DNA of 64,000 nucleotides. Origin: Bacteroidota bacterium. Lineage in GTDB: Bacteria; Bacteroidota; Bacteroidia; Bacteroidales; NBLH01. Position numbers and translations under genes: made by a program. Position 1 is the stretch's first letter. Each line of letters begins with the position of its first letter. This document shows positions 8,801 to 18,301 of the stretch, one piece after another. Under the pieces are notes generated by a model. The model searched no databases. It saw only the letters and a list, made by a program, of their open reading frames with translations, and was not told the DNA's origin. The stretch lies in contig JANYKN010000004.1 of the NCBI GenBank assembly GCA_025361565.1, positions 66,012 to 130,011 of the forward strand. Reading direction: 5' to 3'.

Positions 8801-10755
8801 TCTGGTTCATCAATTCTTAATAGACCTGTTATACTATCAATGGTTGAATTTACATGCGAATATTCGTAAATACTGTCCTTGTTTTTTTTATCGCTTTGAT
8901 AAAAAAGTGCCAAAGAGTCAACATACTCTAGTTTTACATAGAAACTATCGTAATAAAAAGTCATGTCTTTGCCATATAATCTGGCCAGTCCGGCTTGTAG
9001 CTTTCCGTCGAAATCTATCTCTAAATCTTTTTTAACGTTAATGGTACTGTTTGAAGGAATAATTCCAACCCTGCGGTTATCGCTTAGTGGAAATGGTTTT
9101 ACTCCATAAATGCTCAACACATTATCCTTTAAGTTTAAAACTGCATTATTGCCTGTTGCCGGTTCCGAGATAATTTTAATGGCATCATAATCTTTCTTTC
9201 CATAATTGGCTTTTACATAATCAAAAAGCTTTTGCAATGGGTAAGCAACTTTTGTATCGGCATTGAAATTTACAAAACCGTAATCTGAAAGCCGGTTTAA
9301 CATATTTACGCAATACGATTCAGCTTTATTAAGATACATTGCCAAATGGAAAACAGTGAATTCTTCGCCTGGAGTGGGGGCAATATCTTTTACAGCTTCA
9401 AGTGGATTTTTCAAATCCATGAGGCCAATTTCATCATAGCTACTTTCAGAAAAGTAATTTCTGGATTCAAAAATAGCCTTTCTGTATGTTGAAGCAGGCG
9501 GTGATTTGAATAGAATAGTTGAATCATCGAGGTTTAACGAAATTTCACTTACTTCTACATCCAGTTTATGGTATGTATCGTAAAATTTGCACTTGTAGGC
9601 TCCTGTTCCAGAACGATTTAACGCTAATTTCCGGCTTTTGATCAAATAATTGAAATACAGTCCCGGATGCCCGATTGAATCTTCGTCAATATAAATTCTG
9701 ACCTGCGTATTATTTCCAATCACATTATCTTTGTCGAAAACAAATGATTTTGATGATGCTTTTGCAAATAAGTTGTTTTTTTTATAGATAAAAAGCTCTG
9801 CAGTATTTAAAGAGTCGCCAAATCCAATAAATTTATTGCCATTCATGCTAAATCCACCTGAATAATCAATATTTGGGACAACCTTTTTCAAATCAACACG
9901 ACCGTTGTATGATTGGAATTTGGGATAACTAGCCTTGTCACCACTTGCATTGGCTAGAATTTTTTCTTCGAGTCTGCCTTCAAGGGTGCCTTTAAAATAC
10001 TTTTTATTTACAAATTCAACGGTATCTGCTTTATATTCAGGAAATTTCAGGTCAATTCTGTAATTATTCAGTTTTGCGTTTATACTATCTTTATTTAAAC
10101 CGGCACGTTCCCAGGTTACCAATCCTCCTTTTCCGCTCCATCTGTCAGTAAGCGGGTAGTAATATCCTGAAGTGTTCAGAATAGTCGCACTGTCTCTTTT
10201 TGAAAAACAAATAAGGTCAGTTTTATTAAAAAAGAATCGGACTTCTTCATTTACATCATAAATCAGTTTGTAATTTGTGGAGTTGTATTTCCAAAGTACA
10301 GCTGCCGATTTGAAAAAAGTAGATGAATCATTAAGTAAAAGAATATTTTCGAAAATCCGGTTAATTGCATTGCTATTGAAATCGTTTCTTAAAGTGAAAT
10401 TTTCAAAAAACTTTAAATAATTCGGAAAATCAGTTAAGTGGGTTTTTGAGTTAACTATTGTTGTGATAATTTTCAAATAATTGTCAAATTGAGGATTTGG
10501 TTTGGCCCTTTTCTTTAGCAATTGGTTGGAAATCTGGATAATTTGCTCTTTTTGTTTGAGATTTATCTGGCCTGAATTCCACACTGCAGTAAATTGATCA
10601 AGTATTAAGTTAACTTCTTTTTTGTCTAACACAGGATAAAAGGCAACCAACTCCCGTATAAAAGCAGTATCAGTAGTAAATGCAAACCGCTGGCCAAACA
10701 AATTATGTTGAAAAACCAGGAGAACGAGAATGGTAAGATATTTAAACTTTTTCAT
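5800..10755 (-). CDS. Large secreted protein of unknown function (1651 residues)
   Basis: No family was recognised. A clear signal peptide (residues 1-21, ending LFGQ) sends it to the periplasm or cell surface. Residues 25-165 look helical (QIIQISNQLLKKRAKP...). Residues about 200-1480 are a long, beta-rich repeat-like region full of short strands with FDSK, YYDS and FYPDS patterns. The last 130-150 residues are an extreme Glu/Lys/Asp low-complexity tail that ends in DNGGG. There are no membrane helices after the signal and no T9SS-type sorting domain. The arrangement is typical of conserved Bacteroidota 'hypothetical' proteins. The length and beta content would allow an envelope scaffold or bridge-like lipid-transfer role, but that is speculation. 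The frame is intact over 4.9 kb with no sign of a frameshift. Confidence 0.8.
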   Translation of the reverse strand: MKKFKYLTILVLLVFQHNLFGQRFAFTTDTAFIRELVAFYPVLDKKEVNLILDQFTAVWNSGQINLKQKEQIIQISNQLLKKRAKPNPQFDNYLKIITTIVNSKTHLTDFPNYLKFFENFTLRNDFNSNAINRIFENILLLNDSSTFFKSAAVLWKYNSTNYKLIYDVNEEVRFFFNKTDLICFSKRDSATILNTSGYYYPLTDRWSGKGGLVTWERAGLNKDSINAKLNNYRIDLKFPEYKADTVEFVNKKYFKGTLEGRLEEKILANASGDKASYPKFQSYNGRVDLKKVVPNIDYSGGFSMNGNKFIGFGDSLNTAELFIYKKNNLFAKASSKSFVFDKDNVIGNNTQVRIYIDEDSIGHPGLYFNYLIKSRKLALNRSGTGAYKCKFYDTYHKLDVEVSEISLNLDDSTILFKSPPASTYRKAIFESRNYFSESSYDEIGLMDLKNPLEAVKDIAPTPGEEFTVFHLAMYLNKAESYCVNMLNRLSDYGFVNFNADTKVAYPLQKLFDYVKANYGKKDYDAIKIISEPATGNNAVLNLKDNVLSIYGVKPFPLSDNRRVGIIPSNSTINVKKDLEIDFDGKLQAGLARLYGKDMTFYYDSFYVKLEYVDSLALFYQSDKKNKDSIYEYSHVNSTIDSITGLLRIDEPENKSGVKTFATYPIFESHNKSYVFYELKNKKDTVYKKQDFFFENFPFEIDSLNTITKNNISIKGIFKSGGIFPDYKETLLVQPDSSLGFVHNLSDTSIQIYNGLAKYNNTITLNNTGLKGDGKITYLNTSLYSAQFDFYPDSMNSYANKMEMSKQLGDSVTTKYPQALSDSVYVHWLPKHEQMCVNTLKTPIKVFEEKALFSGKFELKPKKLTGKGLLTFIDANLKSDSYTFFDESFTADTSDFKLQPVLGQESPFLTYNVNADVNFDNKLGIFKSNGKKSYIDFPVNQYKCFMNYFSWHMGIDQIDIGTMQSLKNDSINNLVLADSSTVNPAIENEAYQFELTDTSYTAVELAASSRFLSTNPQQDSLSFYATSSSYDIKNFIIKAKKVKFINVADARIFPSSTIIIEPTSKIQPLNNAHIVANRETGFHKFFDATVNILGAKNYNGSGDYEYIDRLDSLQIIHFDQILVNRDFQTFANGAISEKDSFKLSPEFSYFGKMDIHSDNQFIDFDGYTKMNNVCGNNMDTYWLHFKSEIDPDSILIPLDSVPKDNEMRKLLSGMYATYDSIGIYTSFLATKRRFTDLPILETGGILSFNKKTGYYEITDSTKLKNPDKEGNYLAFHRNLCLVLGEGKMDFGAKLGQVKLSPTGTIRQNLDSWSTQMEVMLSVDFFFTDAALVQMAQVINDNITLEAVDPTTKDYQKSFKELVGIKRVEQMNKDFSLLGGFETVPAEMKHTLFFSKVKMKWNNEQTAWQSDGKIGIGNLNGTQVNKMVDGTIEVKRVKSGDILNIYLEISPKIWFFFTYTRGTLKTVSSDDYYNKLIISLKDKERKSPVKDDDNPYIFFPATDRAKEIFAEEMKKQKKESGEEKDININNNVKSNDVNHEETETETDENEVKVIDDNKEEIKLEDVDDTKVKSDEKTEENKEVKKEQPELEKDKVIKTEDLKKEDVPVIDPNKKTEIKNKPKEEKKEIKEPEDDSKKKYQEEEEKDKTDNGGG

Positions 10756-11077
10756 CAGAATCTAATTTATTTTTCACTTTGTTCAAGATATCGAAATATT
10801 TCAATGGATAAAGAAATTTGGATACAAAATATTTATTATCAGTATTATATTGAAATAGATATCATAATTAACTTAAGTAGAAAATTACTAATAATAACGC
10901 ATTATATCTAATAATATTTGGCTTTTAGATGATATTGTTACCTTACAATAAGGATTCCAAAGTGAAAAAGTAAATTGATTTTACAAATATTAGGGATTTA
11001 AACATGTAGCATTTTCTAAATGGTAAAATTTGGCAATTCATTTATTCACACATTCAAGCATTCACCCATTCACTGAT
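10756..11077. other. Intergenic region, 322 bp
   Basis: Lies between two minus-strand genes and must hold the promoter of the 1651-residue gene if that gene is transcribed on its own. It is very AT-rich. No convincing TTTG/TAnnTTTG pair was found on the minus strand. Its right end holds most of the 8-bp repeat array (from 11036). No small ORF with a recognisable product or RNA gene was seen. Confidence 0.6.
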
Positions 11078-11083
11078 TCAATT
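11036..11083. repeat. Degenerate array with 8-bp period (ATTCAnnC), six units
   Basis: Plus strand: ATTCATTT, ATTCACAC, ATTCAAGC, ATTCACCC, ATTCACTG, ATTCAATT. This is the most regular of the four arrays: all six units start ATTCA. The last unit includes the stop codon (TGA complement at 11078-11080) of the minus-strand gene to its right. Confidence 0.88.
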
Positions 11084-12640
11084 ACCTTTTTGAAAATCAA
11101 TCTTAGCCATTGCTTTTTCCCTTATTATTAAATGGTTAGGCCTATTTTCAATTTTACTTTCGAGCCACGAAATAATATCGAAATATAGAAAAGCCCGTTT
11201 TTCATAAGCATTACTTGTAAGTGGTAATAATTTGTCTCTTAGCTCAATAAATGAATCTCGCAATTGATCGGGCGAAATGCTCGATAGTTTTTTCAGGAAT
11301 TTTAAAATTGATTTTTGGTACACATGAAAATCGTCTTTTTTAATTAAATATCGAAAGGTGGAGCGGATATAATAATCGACCAAATCCATATTTTTAAGCT
11401 CCCAATGGCTTATCAGGTTTAATATGCGTGCAAATCCATGGATATCCGATCTTATATTCAAATCCCTGGAATTGATTATTTTGTTTAGCCAAAATGTGCT
11501 TTGCTGATAATCTTCATTACCAAAAAACATACAAGCAAATTTGTAATAGAATATTGTAACGGTGTGGGTATCAAGAAAATCCTCATACTTTTCGAGATCT
11601 GCCGCAATTTTTGGTATAATGGTAACTCCTTCGATAAAATTACCTGTCATAAAATATTGATTGATAACGTGCACCGAAGAATACCTAAACAGAGACAATG
11701 AGATATTATTCGTGATGCTTAATCCTTCCATTTGGCTAATGGCTTGGAATTTCATTGTGTATTCTACAAATTCATGGTACTTGAACAATTTCGATTGTGC
11801 AACTAGCAAATTGTGTATGGCTCTTATATAATTTTCAATTTTAGGGATTATCATTTGGGGATTCTGCTCAAACAAATCTACCCACTTTTTGGCGTATTCA
11901 TAACCTCGGTCCAAATCCTGGATAAACAAATAATAACCAACCAACGAATTGTACAAGTAATTTTTTTCGTCAAAAGTCAGGTTTTCTTCTTTAAAAGCAG
12001 GTAAAGTGGAATAAAGGAAACGGTTTACAATTTCAAAATCGGCAGAATTTCTGATAAAACCCAGTTGCAGATAAAAAGAGTAAAGACGAATGGATAAATT
12101 TTGGAAAGTATTGATATTCTGTAACTTTTTTTGCTGGCTTTCAGATTCTTTAACCAAATCAAGCACTTTTTCTTTAATATCGGTTTTTATCAGCTTGGTT
12201 AGCAAACGTTTTTCAAATTCGATAATTTCATACATCATCCGGTATTTATCATTGGCTTCGGCTAATTGACGAGCCTTTTCAAGCATTTTCCAACATTGAT
12301 CATACAACGCTCTGTTATACAATATATTGGTATGGTTCAGAAATTCACGAATCTTAATTTCTACATCATTATGCGGATTGTAATTGTTCAGACTTTGTAA
12401 AATCTGACGGTACAAATGTGCTTTTAAATTAGACAATTGGCTTGATTTAAAGCTTTTTTCCTGTTCCAGTATTTTTGCTTCGTCATAATCCTGATGTTTA
12501 TCAATCAGGTTAAACAATTTGATAAATTTAGCATCTTCATCAGTCTTGGAATTGGAAAAAAAGATTTTGAAATATCTTTTTTCGGCAGGAGTAAGTGCTT
12601 TTATTAAACGAAATAATGGGTCTGAATTGCTTTTAGCCAT
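11078..12640 (-). CDS. Helical TPR-like protein of unknown function
   Basis: A 520-residue protein with no signal peptide or membrane segment, so probably cytoplasmic. It is almost entirely alpha-helical, with amphipathic helix pairs that look like degenerate TPR or related solenoid repeats. The conserved-looking start contains LTPAEKRYFKIF, followed by a Lys-rich helical stretch and LYRQILQSL. I associate this type of protein with Bacteroidota genomes, where it is annotated as hypothetical; no function can be assigned. It is divergent from leuA across 187 bp. A regulatory link to the leu operon is possible only by position. Its stop codon lies inside an 8-bp repeat array. Confidence 0.75.
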   Translation of the reverse strand: MAKSNSDPLFRLIKALTPAEKRYFKIFFSNSKTDEDAKFIKLFNLIDKHQDYDEAKILEQEKSFKSSQLSNLKAHLYRQILQSLNNYNPHNDVEIKIREFLNHTNILYNRALYDQCWKMLEKARQLAEANDKYRMMYEIIEFEKRLLTKLIKTDIKEKVLDLVKESESQQKKLQNINTFQNLSIRLYSFYLQLGFIRNSADFEIVNRFLYSTLPAFKEENLTFDEKNYLYNSLVGYYLFIQDLDRGYEYAKKWVDLFEQNPQMIIPKIENYIRAIHNLLVAQSKLFKYHEFVEYTMKFQAISQMEGLSITNNISLSLFRYSSVHVINQYFMTGNFIEGVTIIPKIAADLEKYEDFLDTHTVTIFYYKFACMFFGNEDYQQSTFWLNKIINSRDLNIRSDIHGFARILNLISHWELKNMDLVDYYIRSTFRYLIKKDDFHVYQKSILKFLKKLSSISPDQLRDSFIELRDKLLPLTSNAYEKRAFLYFDIISWLESKIENRPNHLIIREKAMAKIDFQKGN

Positions 12641-12827
12641 TGTAATCTTATTAAAAGATGGTTTTATTTAAATATTTGAAATTCAATAATATATGTCGAT
12701 TCAAATAATCATATTTAAAATTTAGCTGTTGTAAAAGTGTTAAAAATTGAATTTTAATGCAATAGTTTCTTCACTAATCTTGTGCAAAAATTGAAAAATT
12801 CTCGAAATACAAATTAAAAACAATTTT

Positions 12828-14396
12828 ATGGACAACAAAGTTTATATTTTCGATACAACACTTCGTGATGGAGAACAAGTTCCGGGCTGCCAATTAAACA
12901 CAATTGAAAAAATTGAAGTAGCAAAGGCGCTTGAAGCACTGGGAGTGGATATTATTGAAGCTGGTTTTCCTATTTCGAGCCCCGGTGATTATAATTCAGT
13001 GGTTGAAATTACCAAAGCAATTAAGTTGCCTATCATTTGTGCATTGACCAGGGCAGTTCAAAAAGATATCGATGTTGCCGCTGAAGCACTCAAATACGCA
13101 AAACGAGGCAGAATCCATACCGGAATTGGTACTTCCGATTTTCATATTTTCAGTAAACTTCATTCAAATCCCGATGAAATTATTGAAAGGGCTATTGCAG
13201 CTGTAAAATATGCAAAAAAATATGTTGAGGATGTAGAATTTTATGCCGAAGATGCGGGCCGCACCCAAAACGAATACCTTGCCCGTGTGGTTGAAGCCGT
13301 AATTGGTGCCGGAGCAACTGTCGTTAATATTCCTGATACTACAGGATATGCTATACCTGAAGAATTTGGTGCAAAAATCAAATATTTGATGGAGCATGTT
13401 AAAAACATCGATAAAGCCATTATAGCCACGCATTGCCACAACGATTTGGGCATGGCAACTGCAAATACAATTGCAGGACTTATGAATGGTGCCCGTCAAG
13501 CGGAAGTTACCATCAACGGAATTGGAGAACGTGCTGGAAATACATCTCTAGAAGAAGTGGCTATGATTTTGCAATGCCGTAAAGATATTCCTTTAAGAAC
13601 TGATATCCAGTCTAAAAAAATATATGCTACCAGCAAATTGGTTTCTACCTTGATGCGTATGCCTGTTCAGCCCAATAAAGCTATTGTTGGTAGAAATGCA
13701 TTTGCGCATTCATCCGGTATACATCAGGATGGAGTATTAAAAAGCAGGGAAAATTACGAAATTATAGATCCGGTTGATGTTGGAATCAGTCAATCTTCAA
13801 TTGTTCTAACTGCACGTAGTGGTAGGGCAGCACTTAATCACAGATTCGAAGTTCTGGGAATTAAAATATCGAAGGAAGAATTGGATATTGCTTATGATAA
13901 ATTTTTAACAATAGCCGATAAAAAGAAAGATGTGAATGATGAGGACTTACTGGTACTCTTGGATTTGGAAAAATTAAGCAAGCACAAAATTAAATTGGTG
14001 CATTTGCATGTTTTATCGGGAACCACTCCACTTCCCACAGCTATGATCCAGCTTGATGTGAACGGTGAAATATTATCGGGAACTGCCAGCGGAAATGGAC
14101 CAATCAATGCTTCGTTCACTGCCGTTCAAAATATTTTAAAGAAAAAAGTTAAACTCGAAGAGTTTCTTATCCAGGCCATTACGCGCGGAAGCGATGATTT
14201 GGGAAAAGTTCATGTCCAAATCGAAAGCAATGGAATTTCGTATTATGGTTTTTCGGCCAATACGGATATTATCACCGCTTCGGTTGAAGCTTTCCTTGAT
14301 GCCATTGAAAAAGCAAATGGATTTAATTTTAAGAAAGCTGATGATGCTGAAAATAACGGAACAGTTAAAAAGCAATCCCTGGTGGATATTGCTTAA
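12828..14396 (+). CDS. leuA: 2-isopropylmalate synthase
   Basis: A 522-residue enzyme for the first committed step of leucine synthesis: acetyl-CoA plus 2-oxoisovalerate gives 2-isopropylmalate. The HMGL-type TIM barrel starts with [12 protein letters not shown] (residues 9-20, metal-binding Asp and catalytic Arg), then has the [12 protein letters not shown] metal-binding His pair, the GIGERAGN loop and HSSGIHQDG. The C-terminal third is the LeuA allosteric dimer domain ([16 protein letters not shown]), where leucine normally binds for feedback inhibition. Length is standard. It is the first gene of leuA-leuC-leuD-leuA2-leuB. A 12-bp perfect hairpin lies between it and leuC. Confidence 0.95.
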   Translation: MDNKVYIFDTTLRDGEQVPGCQLNTIEKIEVAKALEALGVDIIEAGFPISSPGDYNSVVEITKAIKLPIICALTRAVQKDIDVAAEALKYAKRGRIHTGIGTSDFHIFSKLHSNPDEIIERAIAAVKYAKKYVEDVEFYAEDAGRTQNEYLARVVEAVIGAGATVVNIPDTTGYAIPEEFGAKIKYLMEHVKNIDKAIIATHCHNDLGMATANTIAGLMNGARQAEVTINGIGERAGNTSLEEVAMILQCRKDIPLRTDIQSKKIYATSKLVSTLMRMPVQPNKAIVGRNAFAHSSGIHQDGVLKSRENYEIIDPVDVGISQSSIVLTARSGRAALNHRFEVLGIKISKEELDIAYDKFLTIADKKKDVNDEDLLVLLDLEKLSKHKIKLVHLHVLSGTTPLPTAMIQLDVNGEILSGTASGNGPINASFTAVQNILKKKVKLEEFLIQAITRGSDDLGKVHVQIESNGISYYGFSANTDIITASVEAFLDAIEKANGFNFKKADDAENNGTVKKQSLVDIA

Positions 14397-14460
14397 TTGA
14401 ACATCGATAGAATGGTAGGAAAAAGAAATGTAAATTTTAATTGAATACCATTTGGCGATT

Positions 14461-14508
14461 CCTTATTATCAGTTAAACAAACAAATTAAACCAAAGCTGA
14501 TAATAAGG
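14461..14508 (+). promoter_or_regulatory. Perfect 12-bp stem hairpin between leuA and leuC
   Basis: CCTTATTATCAG at 14461-14472 is the exact reverse complement of CTGATAATAAGG at 14497-14508, with a 24-nt loop. No T-run follows, so a simple intrinsic terminator is unlikely. It could be an mRNA processing or stability element, a protein-binding operator or a small palindromic repeat. leuC starts 60 bp downstream. Confidence 0.6.
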
Positions 14509-14568
14509 TTTAATCGAAACAATTGAATACAAGATATTTAACAATCATTTAAAACAGAAAGTTCGCTA

Positions 14569-15969
14569 ATGAAAACTTTATTTGAAAAAATATGGGATGC
14601 CCATGTTGTGAAGAAAATAGAAAATGGCCCAGAGGTATTATATATTGATCGTCATTTTATTCATGAAGTTACAAGCCCTCAAGCATTTAATGGATTAAGG
14701 GAACGGAAAATTCCAGTTTTTAGGCCAGCTCAGGTTGTGGCTACTGCTGATCATAATGTGCCTACAATCAATCAACACCTTCCTATTCAGGACGAACTTT
14801 CAAGGCTACAAGTCAATAAATTAAATGATAATTGCAAAGAGTTTGGTATTGATCTTTACGGATTAAACCATCCAAAACAAGGAATTGTACATATTATTGG
14901 TCCCGAATTGGGCTATACTCTACCGGGATCAACTATTGTTTGCGGCGATAGTCACACAGCTACTCACGGAGCTTTTGGTACTATTGCTTTTGGGATTGGA
15001 ACATCAGAAGTAGAAATGGTTTTGGCAACTCAATGCCTGTTGCAATACCGACCTAAAAAAATGCGAATTATTGTAAATGGTCTGCTAGAGAAAGGCGTAA
15101 CTTCCAAGGATATTATTTTATACCTTATTTCAAAACTCACAGCCGGTGGAGGTACCGGATATTTTATCGAATATTCAGGAAGCGCGATTCAAAGGCTTTC
15201 AATGGAGGAACGCATGACCATTTGCAATATGAGCATTGAAATGGGCGCCCGGGGTGGAATAATTGCACCCGACGAAAAAACATTTGAATATGTAAAAGGA
15301 AGAGAATTTGCTCCAAAAGGAGCTGATTATGATAAATTACTGGCTCATTGGAAAACTTTATTCTCTGATAAAGGAGCAACATTTGACAAAGAATATGTAT
15401 TCGATGCTTCTGATATCAGTCCAATGATTACATATGGAACCAATCCAGGCATGGGGATGAAAATCAACGGATTGATTCCTGCCGGAAATGGTTCATCAAC
15501 CGATGCAGATAAAGCTGATTTGAAGAAATCGCTTGATTATATGGGTTTTAGTCCAAATGAATCGTTAATCGGTAAAAAAATTGATTATGTTTTCATTGGA
15601 AGCTGCACCAATGGTAGGATAGAGGATTTGAGGATGGCTGCCAAAATTATCAAGGGCCACAAAAAAGCGGAGAATGTAACTGTTTGGATTGTTCCTGGCT
15701 CTAAACTTGTTGAAGAACAAGCAATTGCAGAAGGACTTAAAGATATTTTCGAAGCTGCAGGAATTCCATTCCGTCAACCGGGATGTTCCGCTTGTTTGGC
15801 TATGAACGATGATAAAATACCAGCCGGAAAATATTGTGTATCCACTTCGAACCGAAATTTTGAAGGACGACAAGGCCCAGGATCAAGAACATTGCTTGCA
15901 GGACCTTTGGTTGCTGCTGCGGCTGCCATTACTGGAAAAATTGTTGATCCAACTGAGTTTCTAAATTAA
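14569..15969 (+). CDS. leuC: 3-isopropylmalate dehydratase large subunit
   Basis: A 466-residue aconitase-family subunit that, with LeuD, isomerises 2-isopropylmalate to 3-isopropylmalate. Visible motifs: [16 protein letters not shown] near the start, [13 protein letters not shown], the first cluster cysteine in [11 protein letters not shown], and the GCSACLAMN pair that completes the three ligands of the [4Fe-4S] cluster. The substrate loop [15 protein letters not shown] is present. Length is typical of bacterial LeuC. It is 172 bp from leuA, with the hairpin in the gap, and is followed by leuD. Confidence 0.96.
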   Translation: MKTLFEKIWDAHVVKKIENGPEVLYIDRHFIHEVTSPQAFNGLRERKIPVFRPAQVVATADHNVPTINQHLPIQDELSRLQVNKLNDNCKEFGIDLYGLNHPKQGIVHIIGPELGYTLPGSTIVCGDSHTATHGAFGTIAFGIGTSEVEMVLATQCLLQYRPKKMRIIVNGLLEKGVTSKDIILYLISKLTAGGGTGYFIEYSGSAIQRLSMEERMTICNMSIEMGARGGIIAPDEKTFEYVKGREFAPKGADYDKLLAHWKTLFSDKGATFDKEYVFDASDISPMITYGTNPGMGMKINGLIPAGNGSSTDADKADLKKSLDYMGFSPNESLIGKKIDYVFIGSCTNGRIEDLRMAAKIIKGHKKAENVTVWIVPGSKLVEEQAIAEGLKDIFEAAGIPFRQPGCSACLAMNDDKIPAGKYCVSTSNRNFEGRQGPGSRTLLAGPLVAAAAAITGKIVDPTEFLN

Positions 15970-16047
15970 AAAGATAGTTTGGAGTTTGATGTTTCCAATT
16001 TGGAGTTTCGGGTTTGAAAACTGTAAACTCAAAACACGAAACAATTA

Positions 16048-16087
16048 ATTCATACATTTAAGCATTCACACATTTAAGCATTATTAA
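16048..16087. repeat. Degenerate array with 8-bp period, five units
   Basis: Plus strand: ATTCATAC, ATTTAAGC, ATTCACAC, ATTTAAGC, ATTATTAA. It ends one base before the leuD start codon, so it forms the ribosome-loading region of leuD. Confidence 0.8.
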
Positions 16088-16088
16088 A

Positions 16089-16676
16089 ATGGAAAAATTA
16101 GTAAAAATTGAATCAACTTGCGTACCCGTTAATATTTCAAATATAGATACCGATCAAATTATTCCTGCACGATTTCTAAAAGCAACAAGCCGTGAGGGTT
16201 TTGGCGATAATTTATTCAGGGATTGGCGATACAATAACGACCATTCTCCCAAAACAGATTTTCCATTAAACAATCCAAAATATAAAGGTGCCATTTTGGT
16301 AGCTGGTAAAAATTTTGGTTGTGGTTCAAGTCGGGAGCATGCTGCCTGGGCTATTGTAGGCGCTGGTTTTAAAGTAGTTGTGTCAAGTTTTTTTGCTGAT
16401 ATTTTTAAAAACAATGCGCTCAACAATGGATTGCTTCCAGTTCAGGTTTCGGACGATTTTCTTACTAAATTATTCATTAAGATCGAAAATGATGTGAATA
16501 CCAGCGTTGTGGTTGATCTTGAAAATCAAAGCATTCAAACCAAAGATGGTTCTTTGAAAGATAGCTTTGAAATCAATTCCTACAAAAAAACCTGTTTGTT
16601 AAATGGTTATGATGATATTGACTATTTGTTGAACATTAAAAACGAAATACAAGTATTTGAACAAAGTTTTAATTGA
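16089..16676 (+). CDS. leuD: 3-isopropylmalate dehydratase small subunit
   Basis: A 195-residue swivelling subunit of isopropylmalate isomerase. Family motifs are clear: [14 protein letters not shown] (about residues 19-32), [16 protein letters not shown] (substrate-binding loop) and [21 protein letters not shown]. Length is normal. The gene sits between leuC and the second LeuA-like gene, which starts only 9 bp after its stop, so the two are surely co-transcribed. The leader consists of an 8-bp repeat array, which is an unusual translation start region. Confidence 0.96.
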   Translation: MEKLVKIESTCVPVNISNIDTDQIIPARFLKATSREGFGDNLFRDWRYNNDHSPKTDFPLNNPKYKGAILVAGKNFGCGSSREHAAWAIVGAGFKVVVSSFFADIFKNNALNNGLLPVQVSDDFLTKLFIKIENDVNTSVVVDLENQSIQTKDGSLKDSFEINSYKKTCLLNGYDDIDYLLNIKNEIQVFEQSFN

Positions 16677-16685
16677 TAACGCTTT

Positions 16686-18206
16686 ATGAAAATCGAAATA
16701 ATGGATACAACCCTGCGCGATGGGGAACAAACCAGAGGCGTGTCTTTTAATGCACATGAAAAGGTTAGTATCGCAATTTTACTTCTCAAGGAAGCAAAGG
16801 TAGACAGGATTGAAGTTGGTTCAGCCAGAGTTTCAGCAGGTGAATTTGAAGCAGTTAACAAATTGGCAATTTGGGCACATGAGAATGAGTGTCTGAATAA
16901 AATTGAGGTACTTGGATTTATTGATGGAACTCAGTCTATTGATTGGATTGAAAAATCAGGTGCAAAAGTTATCAATCTGTTGTGCAAAGGTTCTTTGAAC
17001 CATGTAACAAGTCAATTAAGAAAAACACCTGAAGAACATATCCTTGATATTAAAAAATCGATAGAATACGCCAGGAGTAAAGGTTTATCCGTTAATTTAT
17101 ACCTTGAGGATTGGTCTAATGGAATGATCCATTCTCGCGATTATGTGTATAAACTTACCGATGCTTTGCAAAATGATCCTGTCGAACGCATTATGTTGCC
17201 CGATACTTTAGGTATTTTAAATCAGGATCAGGCTTATGACTTCTGCAAAGCCATGATTGAAAGATATCCAAAAGTGCATTTTGATTTTCATGCTCACAAC
17301 GATTATGATTTGGCAACAGCCAATGTTTATTCAGCAATCAAGGCAGGTGTAAAAGGCATCCATACCACTGTAAATGGATTGGGCGAAAGAGCTGGTAATG
17401 CTTCACTGGCAAGTGTGATAGGTATTTTAAGCGACCACTTAAAAATTGAGTGCAATATCGAGGAATCGAAATTGACAAAAGTGAGTAAACTGGTTGAAAC
17501 TTTCTCTGGCATTCGAATTCCTGAAAACAAACCTTTGATTGGCGACAATGTTTTTACTCAAACTTGCGGTGTTCATGCGGATGGTGATGCAAAAAATAAT
17601 CTCTATTTCAATAATTTACTGCCTGAACGTTTTGGTAGGGTTAGGCAATATGCGCTTGGAAAAACTTCGGGCAAGGCCAATATCAAAAAAAACCTTGAAG
17701 AGCTTGGTTTAGAATTGGATGCAGATTCATTGCAAAAAGTGACAGCCAAAATTATTGAGTTGGGCGATAAAAAGAAAAACGTTACCACCGAAGATTTACC
17801 TTATATCATTTCTGATGTTTTACACAACGGAAATATCGTAAAATCAATTAATTTTAAACATTATTCGCTTTCGCTGACAAATGGTTTAAAACCGCTCGCA
17901 AACGTTAATATCGAAATCGATGGTAAATTGTACGAGCAAGTTGCTTCAGGCGATGGTCAATATGATGCATTTATTAAAGCAATCTGGAAAATTTACAAGG
18001 AATTAGACAAAGAACATCCAACCCTTGTTGATTATTTGGTAACTATTCCGCCTGGTGGAAAATCGGATGCGCTTGTAGAAACTACCATTAGCTGGTTATA
18101 TAAAGATAAACAATACAAAACAAAAGCGTTGGATCCGGATCAAACTGAAGCAGCTATAAAAGCGACTGAAAAAATGCTAAATTTGATTGAAAATAATAAT
18201 TTGTAA
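16686..18206 (+). CDS. Second LeuA-family synthase (possibly citramalate synthase)
   Basis: A 506-residue DRE-TIM enzyme distinct from leuA. It has [21 protein letters not shown] at the N-terminus, the metal site FDFHAHNDYDLATAN, GLGERAGNASLASV, and CGVHADGDAKNN where leuA has [10 protein letters not shown]-terminal regulatory-type domain is present (LTNGLKPLANVNIEID and ASGDGQYDAF). The family includes citramalate synthase (pyruvate plus acetyl-CoA, for isoleucine without threonine), homocitrate synthase and isopropylmalate synthases. Because LeuC, LeuD and LeuB can process the citramalate series as well as the leucine series, its place between leuD and leuB fits a CimA role, but substrate cannot be read from the motifs. 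Annotation pipelines often call such genes 2-isopropylmalate synthase. Confidence 0.85.
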   Translation: MKIEIMDTTLRDGEQTRGVSFNAHEKVSIAILLLKEAKVDRIEVGSARVSAGEFEAVNKLAIWAHENECLNKIEVLGFIDGTQSIDWIEKSGAKVINLLCKGSLNHVTSQLRKTPEEHILDIKKSIEYARSKGLSVNLYLEDWSNGMIHSRDYVYKLTDALQNDPVERIMLPDTLGILNQDQAYDFCKAMIERYPKVHFDFHAHNDYDLATANVYSAIKAGVKGIHTTVNGLGERAGNASLASVIGILSDHLKIECNIEESKLTKVSKLVETFSGIRIPENKPLIGDNVFTQTCGVHADGDAKNNLYFNNLLPERFGRVRQYALGKTSGKANIKKNLEELGLELDADSLQKVTAKIIELGDKKKNVTTEDLPYIISDVLHNGNIVKSINFKHYSLSLTNGLKPLANVNIEIDGKLYEQVASGDGQYDAFIKAIWKIYKELDKEHPTLVDYLVTIPPGGKSDALVETTISWLYKDKQYKTKALDPDQTEAAIKATEKMLNLIENNNL

Positions 18207-18241
18207 TATTTGGATATTAGAAATTTGTCATTTGAAATTAG

Positions 18242-18262
18242 GCTTCGACTGGGTTCAGCCAC
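18242..18262. repeat. REP-like remnant (GCTTCGAC...CAGCCAC)
   Basis: Same arrangement as at 5683-5703 (GCTTCGAC-n6-CAGCCAC, then AAAAT) and again just before an 8-bp repeat array. The surrounding DNA has repeated GAAATTAG/AAATTGG words. Confidence 0.5.
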
Positions 18263-18301
18263 TAAAATTTGTTTTTAGAAATTGGAAATTAGTCATTAGA
18301 A

